DNA from: Streptomyces sp. CBMA29
Lineage (GTDB): Bacteria; Actinomycetota; Actinomycetes; Streptomycetales; Streptomycetaceae
NCBI RefSeq assembly: GCF_014596445.1
Contig: NZ_MECL01000025.1
Coordinates: 30,948-94,947, forward strand
DNA: 64,000 nucleotides
Direction of reading: 5' to 3'
Position numbers and translations under genes: made by a program. Shown here in pieces: positions 1-8,539 of this stretch; the first letter of the stretch is position 1, and every line of letters starts with the position of its first letter. A model generated the notes under the pieces. That model saw only the letters and a program-made list of their open reading frames with translations, searched no databases and was not told where the DNA came from.

Positions 1-149
1 GCGGAACCGACCGCGGCGACCTCCACCCGGTCGCCGCGGGCCACCAGACCCACCGCCCCCGGAATCGTGCCGTTGTCGGTGTACGGCTCCAGGACGCCGC
101 GCAGGCCCGCCGCCGGATCGGTCGTGGAACTGTTCGTGGGACGCGTCAT
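1..149 (-). CDS. Serine hydrolase (beta-lactamase/PBP4* family), N-terminal fragment
   Basis: Only the first ~49 codons lie in the window. The peptide starts MTRPTNSSTTDPAAG and continues LRGVLEPYTDNGTIPGAVGLVARGD in short pieces, the pattern of class C beta-lactamase-like serine hydrolases just before their first strand (a helix, then IPGAVGLV-type strand). The start ATG at 149-147 is preceded by a good ribosome site (GAGAGGTGG). The catalytic SxxK motif would lie outside the window, so the family call rests on the N-terminal pattern alone. No signal peptide is visible, which suggests a cytoplasmic esterase-like enzyme. Confidence 0.6.
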   Translation of the reverse strand, partial: MTRPTNSSTTDPAAGLRGVLEPYTDNGTIPGAVGLVARGDRVEVAAVGS

Positions 150-361
150 CGGTCCACCTCTCGCATGGTGCGGTCGAGAGGAAGACTGTCGCGTCGGCGC
201 GGATTCATCGGTCGGGCGCGGATGTGTCGGGTCCGTCACCGTCCGTCCGCGCGGCGCACGCGTATAAGCGCACAGGAGCGCATAGGCCCGCAAGGAAACG
301 CGCGGAGACGGGCACGAGTGACGCGTATACGCGCGTGGCCTCGCAGACGAACGGCCCCGGC

Positions 362-1843
362 TCAGAGCTGGCTGTACTGCCGCTCGGTGAGCCCGTACTG
401 CTTCGCTATGACGTTCCACAGCCGGACCGCGCGCTTCTTCTGCTCGGTGGCGGTGCCGCTCTCGCGGTTGCCGTCCTGGGCCGCGCCGGTGCTGCGGGCG
501 TGGCCGCCCTTGCAGACGCTGTGGTTGTGCGCGGCCTGGTCGGCCCAGCTCGCGTAGTGGCCGTCCGCGGCGGCCGACGCCTGCCACGCCTTGGTGAGGG
601 CTTCGGTCAGGTCGGCGTGGTCGGGCAGCTTGTCCACCGAGAGGCCGCCGAGCTGGGTGACCAGGCCGGTGCGCTGGGTGGCGGCGGACCGCAGGTCGGC
701 GGCGGCGGGGCCGAGATTCTTGCAGTTCTTGATCGACTCGACCGCGCTCACCACGGAGCTGCGGCTGTTGCCGCTGGTCTTCAGCAGCGCGTCGAGGCCC
801 TGCGCCTGCTGCTTGACGGCGTCGTCGGCCGCGGAGTCGCTGCTGCCGCTCGCGGACGTGCTCGGCGCGGTGGACGCCTGGGTGCTGCTCTTCGACGCGG
901 TGTTGTCCGCCTTGGCGTCGCCGCCCTTGTTCAGCAGCCCGCCGACCACGAGGCCCGCGACCACGCACCCGGCGACGACGATGCCGATCACCATGAGGGG
1001 CGACAGCCTGCGGCGCGGACCGTCGTCCTGGCCGTGCCCGCCGTCGTAGCCGTATCCGGGGTCGTACGGCTGCTGCGGGGGCTGGCCCATGCCGCCCTGC
1101 TGCTGCCCGTACTGCTGCTGTTGCTGTTGCTGGGACGGCGGCTGGATGATCCGCTGGCGCAGCGGTTCCGGGCCCGGCACATCGCTGCGGAACAGGTGGT
1201 CGTAGTCGCTGTCGTGCTGCGGCCCCGTCTGGGGCTGCTCCTCGTACCCGCCGCCGCCCTGGCCCTGCCCCTGACCCTGGTCGTACGACTGCTGCCCGTA
1301 CTGCTGCTGGCCGCCGTACGACTGCTGCTGGTCGTACCCCTGCTGCCCGTAGCCGTCGTAAGGCTGCTCATAGGACTGCTCGTAGGACTGCTGCGGGGGC
1401 GGGGACTGCGGGCCGCCGTACTGCGGCTGCTGTTCCTGCTGGTCCCGGTCCTGGAAGATCGACAGCGGCAGCGCCTGGGTGGCGTCGGCGACGTGCTGCT
1501 GCGGGGCCGGAGGCGGTGCCTGCGGCGGGACGGGCGGCAGCGGCGGTACGGGGCCGGGCCCCTGGCCCGCGGCCGCCATCGGCATGCCGGGGTCGCCGCC
1601 GGGGTAAGGGGGCAGCATCTGCGTGGCGTCGGCCACCGGGACGGCGGGCGGCGGCATGCTCCCGGGATACGGCGGCAGCATCTGGGTGGCGTCGGCGGGC
1701 TCGGGCAGCGGGGCGGGCTCGCCCCAGGGCGAGCCGCCGGCCGGCTGCACATGCTCCCCGTAGGGCGGCTGCTGCCGCCCCGCGGGCACCACGACGCCCC
1801 GGTACGCCTCAGGCGTCTCCTCGCCGCGTCCGTCGGTGTGCAT
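362..1843 (-). CDS. Pro/Gln/Tyr-rich single-pass membrane protein, unknown function
   Basis: A 493-residue protein with two unequal halves. Residues 1-~285 are low complexity and cytoplasmic by prediction (P, Q, Y and G rich, with runs of Gln), and carry three copies of a D-A-T-Q-(M/A)-L-P motif within the first 140 residues. A basic stretch (PRRRLSP) leads into one membrane helix (~290-312, VIGIVVAGCVVAGLVVGGLL). The extracellular part begins Ser/Thr-rich and continues as a helical domain of ~150 residues with two Cys. The start ATG has GGGAG upstream. The architecture resembles Streptomyces surface or kinase-substrate-like membrane proteins. I do not recognise a named family, and the function is unknown. 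Confidence 0.75.
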   Translation of the reverse strand: MHTDGRGEETPEAYRGVVVPAGRQQPPYGEHVQPAGGSPWGEPAPLPEPADATQMLPPYPGSMPPPAVPVADATQMLPPYPGGDPGMPMAAAGQGPGPVPPLPPVPPQAPPPAPQQHVADATQALPLSIFQDRDQQEQQPQYGGPQSPPPQQSYEQSYEQPYDGYGQQGYDQQQSYGGQQQYGQQSYDQGQGQGQGGGGYEEQPQTGPQHDSDYDHLFRSDVPGPEPLRQRIIQPPSQQQQQQQYGQQQGGMGQPPQQPYDPGYGYDGGHGQDDGPRRRLSPLMVIGIVVAGCVVAGLVVGGLLNKGGDAKADNTASKSSTQASTAPSTSASGSSDSAADDAVKQQAQGLDALLKTSGNSRSSVVSAVESIKNCKNLGPAAADLRSAATQRTGLVTQLGGLSVDKLPDHADLTEALTKAWQASAAADGHYASWADQAAHNHSVCKGGHARSTGAAQDGNRESGTATEQKKRAVRLWNVIAKQYGLTERQYSQL

Positions 1844-2078
1844 CGCCGCTGACTCCCGCCTATGCCCTGTCGTCCGTTGCCGGATCCTTCCGAACCATCC
1901 GCCAACGCTACCGGGTTAACCGGACCATCAACCACGTACCCGAACGAGTGAACGTCATGACACACCGAGAGGGCGGAAGTACCGGGCGTACCGGGCCCGT
2001 TCCCGCAAGGTCTCTCCAGCGCTTTGGCCACCGCCAGGGAACGCGGTGTCGGTCGCGTAACGATTCGGTGATGGTCCG

Positions 2079-3458
2079 CTATGCGGCGTCCTGTTCCTCC
2101 AGACGGGCGCCGAACTCGCGGACCACGGGCTCCGCCGCGTAGGGCTCCAGGCGGCGGCGGAAGTCGTCCAGATACTCCGCGCCGCGGTTGGAGCGCAGAC
2201 CGGACAGAAGGGTGACGGCGCGGGTGCCCGTGTTGCAGGCTTCCTCCAGTTCGCGCTGCTGCACCTGGGCGTCGGCGAGCAGCAGCATGTCGATGGCACG
2301 GCGCCTGGTGCGCGATTCGGGGTGCGCGGCGAGCGCTTCCTCCGCGCGGCGCGCGGCGGGCGCGGCCTGGCCGAGGTCGCGGTGACAGTGCGCCAGTTCG
2401 TCGGCGAGGTAGGCGTGGTCGAAGTGGGCGATCCAGGGCGGGTCGTCGTCGGGCCGGGAGTGTTCCATGGACTCGACCGCGAGGTTGGCCACCGTGGCGA
2501 AGGTGCGGGCGTCGCCGAGCAGCGCGTGGCCGCGGGCCTCCGCGGCGTAGAACATCGCCTCCGCCGTGGGCGTCACCTGGCCGCGGGCGCCTTCCTGCGC
2601 CGCGCGGGCGAGTTGGGCGATCTCGCGCGGGTTGCCGAGCGAGGCGGCGAGGTGGCTCATGCTGGCCGCGAGGATGTAGCCGCCGTAGCCGCGGTCGCCC
2701 GCCGCCTGGGCCAGCCGCAGCGCCTGGATGTAATAGCGCTGGGCGAGTCCCGGCTGTCCGGTGTCGACGGCCATGTAGCCCGCCAGTTCGGTCAACCGCG
2801 CGACGGCGCCGAAGAGTTCCCTGCCGACCTGGTCGCGGTAGGTGCCCGCGAGTAACCCGGACACCACGCTGTTGAGGTAGTGGACGACGACCGGGCGGAC
2901 GTGTCCGCTGCCGAAACGGTGGTCCAGGTCGGTGAGCGCCTGCGTCGTCGCCTTGACGGCCTCGACGTCCGACATGCCCACCCTGGCGCCGCCGTTGCGG
3001 GCGACGCCCTGGTCGGGGCGGGTGATCAGCCAGTCGCGGCTGGGCTCGACGAGGGCGGAGGCGGCGACCGTGGAGCCGGTGAGGAAGTCGCGGCGGCCGA
3101 CGTCGCTGCGCCACAGCTCGCAGACCTGCTCAATCGCGCCGAGGACGGTCGGCGCGAAGTGCAGACCTATGCCGGTGGCCAGGTTCTTGCCGTTGGCCAT
3201 GCCGATCTCGTCGATGGACACGGCGCGTCCCAGCTTGCGGCCGATCGCCTCGGCGATGATGGCCGGGGCCCGGCCGCGCGGCTGCTGACCCCGCAGCCAG
3301 CGGGCCACGGACGTCTTGTCGTACCGCAGGTCGAGGCCGTGTTCGGCACCGCACATGTTGACCCTGCGGGCGAGCCCGGCGTTGGAGCAGCCGGCCTCCT
3401 GGATCAGTGCCTGGAGCCGTTCGTTCGGTTGCCGTGCCACAAGCGGTCGTGCGGCCAT
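2079..3458 (-). CDS. XRE-type HTH regulator with TPR-like C-terminus (NsdA-like)
   Basis: A 459-residue regulator. Residues ~8-75 form a helix-turn-helix region (NERLQALIQEAG, GLARRVN, KTSVARWLRGQQPRG), followed by a linker (RRDFLTGS) and ~300 residues of Ala/Leu-rich helical repeats typical of TPR-like regulators that bear on Streptomyces development (NsdA/AmfC relatives). I infer the NsdA likeness from overall sequence. The start at 3458 is chosen because GGGGG lies five bases upstream. An in-frame ATG at 3509 would add 17 residues but has a weaker ribosome site. The gene is divergent from the primase-like gene at 3708, and a short inverted repeat lies between them. Confidence 0.82.
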   Translation of the reverse strand: MAARPLVARQPNERLQALIQEAGCSNAGLARRVNMCGAEHGLDLRYDKTSVARWLRGQQPRGRAPAIIAEAIGRKLGRAVSIDEIGMANGKNLATGIGLHFAPTVLGAIEQVCELWRSDVGRRDFLTGSTVAASALVEPSRDWLITRPDQGVARNGGARVGMSDVEAVKATTQALTDLDHRFGSGHVRPVVVHYLNSVVSGLLAGTYRDQVGRELFGAVARLTELAGYMAVDTGQPGLAQRYYIQALRLAQAAGDRGYGGYILAASMSHLAASLGNPREIAQLARAAQEGARGQVTPTAEAMFYAAEARGHALLGDARTFATVANLAVESMEHSRPDDDPPWIAHFDHAYLADELAHCHRDLGQAAPAARRAEEALAAHPESRTRRRAIDMLLLADAQVQQRELEEACNTGTRAVTLLSGLRSNRGAEYLDDFRRRLEPYAAEPVVREFGARLEEQDAA

Positions 3459-3521
3459 CAATTCCCCCACTTCGACGATGCGAACCTCGTCCTGGTGACA
3501 GGTGCCCATCTCACCACCGAA

Positions 3522-3545
3522 AAATGCCCTGTTAGAGCGGCATTT
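3522..3545. promoter_or_regulatory. Inverted repeat in the divergent NsdA-like/primase-like promoter region
   Basis: AAATGCC (3522-3528) and GGCATTT (3539-3545) form a perfect 7-bp inverted repeat with a 10-base spacer, in a locally AT-rich stretch between the two divergent genes. The position suits an operator, possibly for the HTH protein itself. That link is inference. Confidence 0.4.
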
Positions 3546-3707
3546 CATGTCGTTTTCGCCTTTAGCGGAACGAGCGGAACGACACGCGGACCCCAAGTGA
3601 CTACCCGGATACGGGCCCGGATCGCGCACGCGCCCCCGGGCGTGCACCAGTGCGCCCGCCATGAGCCGAGGGGCAGGCCCCCGTAACTCACGCTGACGAG
3701 GGAAGTT

Positions 3708-4373
3708 GTGCAGCGCGTGGAAGACACCATCGGAGCACCGCGGCAGCTCACCGCCCAACTTCTCGACACGGCCGTCCGATACGCGCAGGAGCGGCACTGG
3801 GACGTGCTCCCCGGCTCCTGGATCGAGGACGACACGGGCGGCCCCGCGGTGTGCTCCTGCGCGTCTCCCACCTGCCCGGCTCCCGGCGCCCACCCGACCC
3901 GGCCCGACTGGGCGGCGCACGCCGGCGGCAGCGCCGACGCGGTACGGCGCATGTGGGGCAAGCAGCCGCGCGCCTCGGTGCTGTTGCCGACGGGCCGTAC
4001 GTTCGACGCGATCGACGTGCCGGAGGTGGCGGGGTGCCTGGCGCTGGCCAGGATGGAGCGGATGGATCTGCCGCTTGGCCCGGTGATCTGCACGCCCGAC
4101 CGCAGGCTGGTCTTCTTCGTCCTTCCCGGCGCCACCGTCAAGGTGCCCGATCTGCTGCGGAAGTTGGGCTGGGCGCCCGGCTCGCTCGACCTGCGGGTGC
4201 GCGGCGAGGGCGACTGGATCGCCGCGCCCCCGACGCGGACGGGGCCGGGCGCCTCGGTGCAGTGGGCGCGGCAGCCGACCGCCCTGAACCGGTGGCTGCC
4301 GGACGTCGAGGAGTTGCTGAGCCCGCTGGCGTACGCGTGCGGGCGGGAGTTGGCCGCGGCGAGGGGTCGCTGA
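3708..4373 (+). CDS. Bifunctional DNA primase/polymerase (Prim-Pol) domain protein
   Basis: A 221-residue protein resembling the N-terminal primase-polymerase domain found in archaeo-eukaryotic-type primases of plasmids and actinomycetes. Visible pieces are CSCASPTCPAPGAHP (a Cys-rich N-terminal element), HPTRPDW, and FDAIDVPE, an acidic strand where such enzymes carry metal-binding residues. There is no helicase domain, so it is a stand-alone domain rather than a replication protein. The GTG start has GAGGGAA upstream. In Streptomyces this type of gene commonly sits divergent from an NsdA-like regulator, as here. Whether it keeps polymerase activity is unclear. Confidence 0.75.
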   Translation: MQRVEDTIGAPRQLTAQLLDTAVRYAQERHWDVLPGSWIEDDTGGPAVCSCASPTCPAPGAHPTRPDWAAHAGGSADAVRRMWGKQPRASVLLPTGRTFDAIDVPEVAGCLALARMERMDLPLGPVICTPDRRLVFFVLPGATVKVPDLLRKLGWAPGSLDLRVRGEGDWIAAPPTRTGPGASVQWARQPTALNRWLPDVEELLSPLAYACGRELAAARGR

Positions 4374-4514
4374 CCCCACGCGGGGGGCTCACGTTCCCGA
4401 GTCTTTCGGTCACTGTCAGTGGTCACGTCTAGGGTTGTCGGACGTAGACCTTCACGCGTCGTCCGACCAGCGGCGCGCCGAGGGCAGGGGCGCGAGACGG
4501 GGAGAGGTGCCGCC

Positions 4515-5396
4515 ATGTCGGAGCCGCAGAGGTCGCAGGAGGAGCAGGAGTCGCAGCGGAAGCTGAAGCCGTACCGGCCGGTGCCGTACGGGAGGACCGC
4601 CGAGGAGGTGTCCGAGGCGGCCGGCGACACCGATCCGGTCGCTGTGCGTGTGCGCGGGCTGTGGAAGCGGTTCGGCGAGCAAGTGGCCGTGGCCGGGATC
4701 GATCTGGAGCTGCCCGCCGGCCGCTTCATCGGCCTGGTGGGGCCGAACGGGGCGGGGAAGACGACCTCGCTCTCCATGATCACCGGCCTGCTGCGACCGG
4801 ACGACGGCAGTGTGCGGATCGTGGGCCACGACGTGTGGACGGACCCGGTCGGTGTGAAGTCCAGGATCGGCGTGCTGCCGGAGGGCCTGCGGCTGTTCGA
4901 GCGGCTTTCGGGGCGTGAACTGCTCGGTTACACCGGCCGGTTGCGCGGTCTGCCGGGCGTTGAGGTCGACAAGCGCGCCGGTCAGCTTCTCGACGTCCTG
5001 GACCTGTCGGCCGCGCAGAACAAACTGGTCGTCGACTACTCCACCGGCATGCGGAAGAAGATCGGACTGGCCGCTGCCCTGCTGCACAATCCCGAAGTCC
5101 TCTTCCTCGACGAGCCGTTCGAGGGCGTCGACCCGGTATCCGCCCAGGTCATCCGCGGTGTGCTGGAGCGCTATACGGAGTCGGGCGGCACGGTCGTCTT
5201 CTCCTCGCACGTGATGGAGCTGGTGGAGAGCCTGTGCGACTGGGTCGCCGTGATGGCCGCGGGAAAGATCGTGGCGCGCGGCCCGCTCGCCGAGGTGCGC
5301 GGCGCCGCTCCCTCGCTCCAGGACGCCTTCTTGTCGCTGGTGGGCGCCGACCGGCGCGACGGGCAGGCGCTCGACTGGCTGAGCGGCGGCAAGTGA
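4515..5396 (+). CDS. ABC transporter ATP-binding protein
   Basis: A 293-residue ATPase. An N-terminal tail of ~40 residues is followed by a full nucleotide-binding domain: Walker A GPNGAGKTTS (~78-87), signature YSTGMRKKI, Walker B VLFLDEPFEGVDP, and the switch SSHVMEL. The single-domain type with a GVDP motif is typical of exporters of the drug/lantibiotic or DrrA-like class. The start at 4515 has GGGGAGAGG eight bases upstream. A longer reading from 4419 lacks one. Its stop overlaps the permease start (TGATG), so the two are translationally coupled and likely form one transporter. Confidence 0.92.
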   Translation: MSEPQRSQEEQESQRKLKPYRPVPYGRTAEEVSEAAGDTDPVAVRVRGLWKRFGEQVAVAGIDLELPAGRFIGLVGPNGAGKTTSLSMITGLLRPDDGSVRIVGHDVWTDPVGVKSRIGVLPEGLRLFERLSGRELLGYTGRLRGLPGVEVDKRAGQLLDVLDLSAAQNKLVVDYSTGMRKKIGLAAALLHNPEVLFLDEPFEGVDPVSAQVIRGVLERYTESGGTVVFSSHVMELVESLCDWVAVMAAGKIVARGPLAEVRGAAPSLQDAFLSLVGADRRDGQALDWLSGGK

Positions 5397-7075
5397 TGAC
5401 CGCCTCGGCCACCGCCCCGCTCGCCGCTCCCGCGCCGCCGCCCCCGCCCGGTCGCGGTTCCTCGCTCACGCCGGTCTTCGTACGGCTCAAGCTCACCCTC
5501 TTCCGCAACGGCCTGCGCCGGTCCACCGGCCGTACGGTCGGCTGGTCCCTCGGTGTCGCCTTCGCGATGCTGTACGCGCTCGGCATGGGCGCCGGAATGG
5601 TCGCGCTGCGGAACAACCACTACGCACCGTCCGCCGCCGTCACGGTGACCGTCGTCCTGGTCGTGGGCTGGGCGATCATGCCGCTGTTCTTCTTCGGCGG
5701 CGACGACACACTCGACCCGACCCGGCTGGCGATGCTGCCGCTACGGCCGCGCCCGTTGATAACGGCGCTGTTGGTGTCGTCGCTGATCGGCGTCGGTCCG
5801 CTCTTCACACTGCTGGTGTCGACCGGGGCGGTCATCGCGGTCGCGCACGGCGGGGCCGCGTGGGTCGTCGCCGTCGTGGCCGTGGCCCTGACGCTGCTGC
5901 TGTGCGTGGCGCTGTCGCGGGCGGTGGCCGCCGCCAACACCCGGCTGCTGACCAGCCGCAAGGGCCGCGACCTCGCCCTGCTCAGCGGTCTGTTCGTGGC
6001 GGTGGGGGCCCAGCTCGTCAACCTCGGCGTCAACTCGCTGTCGTCCGACGGCGGTCTGCACCGGGCGACCTCGGTGGCGTCCGTACTGCGCTGGATTCCG
6101 CCCGCGCCCGCCGTGGACGCGGTGCGTTCGACGGCGCGCGGGTCGTACGGCCTGGCTGCCGTGCAACTGGCCCTCACCGTAGCCGTGCTGGCGCTGGTCC
6201 TGCGCTGGTGGCACACCAGCCTGCACCGGCTGATGGTCTCGCCCGACGCCTCCACCCTCCAGGCAACGCCGGAACGCGAGGGGTCGAAGGCGCGGGGCGG
6301 GGCGGCGGCGGGCCCTTCGCTGCTGACCCGGCTGCTGCCCGGACGGCTGGTGGGCGGCCGGACGGCCACGGTGATGGAACGGCAGTTCCGCTACCTGTGG
6401 CGCGACCCGAGGTCGAAGGCGGCCTGGGCGACCGGACTGGCCGTCGGGCTGCTGCTGCCGCTGGTCGCGGTGGTGCAGCACGGCACCGTCTACCAGTGCC
6501 TGTGGGCGGCGGGACTGCTCGGCATGCAGATGTACAACCAGTTCGGCATGGACGGCTCCGCCTTCTGGACGGTGTCGGCGACGATCACCACCCGCAGGGA
6601 CGCGGCTCTCGAACTGCGGGGCCGGGCGCTGACGTTGGCCGCCGTCGCCGTGCCGTACGTCACCGTCGTCACCACCGGCGCGGCGCTGCTGCTCCACCGG
6701 GTGTCGGCGCTGCCCGAGACGCTGGGGCTGTCCTTCGCCTTCCTGGGCGCGCTCATCGCGACCGGCAGTTACGCGAGCGTCCGCTACCCGTACGCCCTCC
6801 CGCAGGACAACCCGTTCGCCAACGCGGCGCCCGGCCAGGGCGGTCTCGTCGCGCTGAACGTCGTCGGCGGCACCTTCAGCGGCGCTGCGCTGTCGCTACC
6901 GGTGATCGCGCTGACCCTCGCCCTCCACTTCAACGATCTGCATTCGCTGTTGTGGCTGGTGCTCCCGGTGGGCGCGGTGTACGGGTTCGCGGTCGCGGCG
7001 GTCTCGCTGCGGTTCACCGCTCCGCGGCTGCTCGATCGTCTTCCGGAGATCCTGGGGGTGGTGGCGAAGGCGTGA
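5396..7075 (+). CDS. ABC transporter permease (membrane subunit)
   Basis: A 559-residue membrane protein with about twelve hydrophobic segments in two groups (roughly residues 50-275 and 345-550) around a hydrophilic linker, consistent with a large ABC-2-like permease. It starts on an ATG that overlaps the ATPase stop by one base, so it is the membrane partner of that ATPase. Substrate cannot be read from sequence. The last 62 bases (7014-7075) overlap the 3' end of the convergent MFS gene. Confidence 0.88.
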   Translation: MTASATAPLAAPAPPPPPGRGSSLTPVFVRLKLTLFRNGLRRSTGRTVGWSLGVAFAMLYALGMGAGMVALRNNHYAPSAAVTVTVVLVVGWAIMPLFFFGGDDTLDPTRLAMLPLRPRPLITALLVSSLIGVGPLFTLLVSTGAVIAVAHGGAAWVVAVVAVALTLLLCVALSRAVAAANTRLLTSRKGRDLALLSGLFVAVGAQLVNLGVNSLSSDGGLHRATSVASVLRWIPPAPAVDAVRSTARGSYGLAAVQLALTVAVLALVLRWWHTSLHRLMVSPDASTLQATPEREGSKARGGAAAGPSLLTRLLPGRLVGGRTATVMERQFRYLWRDPRSKAAWATGLAVGLLLPLVAVVQHGTVYQCLWAAGLLGMQMYNQFGMDGSAFWTVSATITTRRDAALELRGRALTLAAVAVPYVTVVTTGAALLLHRVSALPETLGLSFAFLGALIATGSYASVRYPYALPQDNPFANAAPGQGGLVALNVVGGTFSGAALSLPVIALTLALHFNDLHSLLWLVLPVGAVYGFAVAAVSLRFTAPRLLDRLPEILGVVAKA

Positions 7076-8459
7076 CGGCGGGCGGGTGCGGGGGCAGGCG
7101 GCCGTCGTGATCCTCGCGGGCGTCACTGTGCTTGCTGGCCTCGTGGCCGTTGTGCGCGCGGTGCCGTACGCCGCGCAATTCCGCGGTCCAGTAGAGCAGC
7201 GCGAGGGCGGGCAGGGCGGCGCCGAGCAGGGTCACCGAGGTCCAGCCGCCGGCGTGGTAGGCGTACGAACCGGCCTGTGAGCCGATCGCGCCGCCGACGA
7301 AGAAGGTGGCCATGAAGGCGCTGTTGAGCCGGGACCTGGCCTGGCCGTCGAGCCGGTAGATCACCTGCTGGCCGAGGATCAGGGTGGTCTGCACGGCCAT
7401 GTCGAGAAGCACCGCGGCGGCGCCGAGCGCGATGACGCTGTGCCGTCCCACTCCGGCGAGACCGAAGGCCAGGGCGGCGGTGACGAAGGCGACGGCCGTC
7501 ATCGGCCGGACCAGGCCGCGGTCGGCCCAGCGTCCGGCGAGCGGCGCCACCAGTGCGCCACCCGCGCCCGCGAGCGCGAAGAGGCCGACCTGCCACTGGC
7601 TGTAGTGGAAAGGATCGCTGGTCAGAACGTAGGAGATGGTGGTCCAGAAGACGCTGAAGGCACCGAACATCGCGGCCTGGTACAGCGCCCTGCGCCGCAG
7701 CGCCGGGTGCACGCGCAGCAGGCGGGCGGTGGAGCGCAGCAGCAGCCCGTACGAGAGCGTGGCGGCGTCGGCTCCGGGAGCGTGGCGCGGCAGGGACCTG
7801 CGCAGCACCAGGGTCAGTACGGTCATCAGCCCGGCCGAGGTCAGGTAGACGACCCGCCAACTGGTCGCGTCCGCCAGCAGGCTGCCGAAGGTACGGGACA
7901 GCAGGATGCCGGTCAGCAGGCCGCTCATCACCTGCCCGACGACCTTGCCGCGGCTCTCGTCCGGCGCGAGGTCGGCGGCGAAGGGCACGAGGATCTGGGC
8001 GACGACCAGCGTCGTGCCGACGATCAGCAGCGCGGCGAGCAGGACGGCGAATCCCGGTGCGAGACCGGCCAGCACCAGACCGGCGATGGTGAGGGCGAGC
8101 AGGACGGTGGCGAGGCGGCGCTTCTCGATGACGTCGCCGAGCGGGACGATGAGCAGCAGGCCGGCGGCGTAACCGAGTTGGGAGACGGTGACGAGGCTGC
8201 CCGCGGCGACCGCGCCGATCCCGAACGTCTGGCGCAGCTCGCTGAGCAGCGGCTGCGCGTAGTAGAGGTTGGCGACGGTCAGACCGCAGGCGACGGCGAG
8301 CAGGACGATGAGGCGGCGGGGCGGGCCGGTCACGGGGACCGGAGTGGCGCCGGAGGCGGGTCCTGGCGTTGCGGAGGCGGGTCCGGACGCGGGCGCCGAC
8401 GCGGGTATGTGTACGGGTTCGGGCCCTGGGGACGGTGCGTCGGACGACGGCTGGGACAT
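7014..8459 (-). CDS. MFS transporter (drug:H+ antiporter-like)
   Basis: A 481-residue major facilitator with 12 predicted membrane helices. After a ~45-residue Pro/Ala-rich N-terminal tail, loop 2-3 carries PLGDVIEKRRL, the position of motif A, and a hydrophilic loop separates the halves. It resembles the AraJ/CynX-like efflux carriers. The ~50-residue C-terminal tail is hydrophilic and its coding sequence overlaps the ABC permease gene tail to tail. It is divergent from the CGNR zinc-finger gene, with a shared repeat-rich region, which suggests that regulator controls it. Confidence 0.9.
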   Translation of the reverse strand: MSQPSSDAPSPGPEPVHIPASAPASGPASATPGPASGATPVPVTGPPRRLIVLLAVACGLTVANLYYAQPLLSELRQTFGIGAVAAGSLVTVSQLGYAAGLLLIVPLGDVIEKRRLATVLLALTIAGLVLAGLAPGFAVLLAALLIVGTTLVVAQILVPFAADLAPDESRGKVVGQVMSGLLTGILLSRTFGSLLADATSWRVVYLTSAGLMTVLTLVLRRSLPRHAPGADAATLSYGLLLRSTARLLRVHPALRRRALYQAAMFGAFSVFWTTISYVLTSDPFHYSQWQVGLFALAGAGGALVAPLAGRWADRGLVRPMTAVAFVTAALAFGLAGVGRHSVIALGAAAVLLDMAVQTTLILGQQVIYRLDGQARSRLNSAFMATFFVGGAIGSQAGSYAYHAGGWTSVTLLGAALPALALLYWTAELRGVRHRAHNGHEASKHSDAREDHDGRLPPHPPAVTPSPPPPGSPEDDRAAAER

Positions 8460-8479
8460 CGATACCTCGTCGAAATGGA

Positions 8480-8520
8480 AACCGGTTCAACCAGTTCCGA
8501 AGGTACCAGTTAAACCGGTT
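8480..8520. promoter_or_regulatory. Operator array between MFS and CGNR genes
   Basis: Four copies of an ACC(G/A)GTT motif sit in two pairs: AACCGGTT at 8480-8487, AACCAGTT at 8489-8496, ACCAGTT at 8505-8511, and AACCGGTT at 8513-8520. The outer pair are perfect palindromes 33 bases apart (about three helical turns). The array covers the predicted -35 region of the CGNR gene, so binding would repress it. Likely target: the CGNR regulator itself. Confidence 0.6.
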
Positions 8521-8539
8521 CCCCGGTAGAGTGGCCCGT

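Noticed and set aside
224..1852. Long plus-strand open frames opposite the Q-rich membrane protein gene
   Set aside because: Codon pattern is that of a shadow frame and no start signal or domain is present. The minus-strand protein has a membrane helix and a ribosome site.
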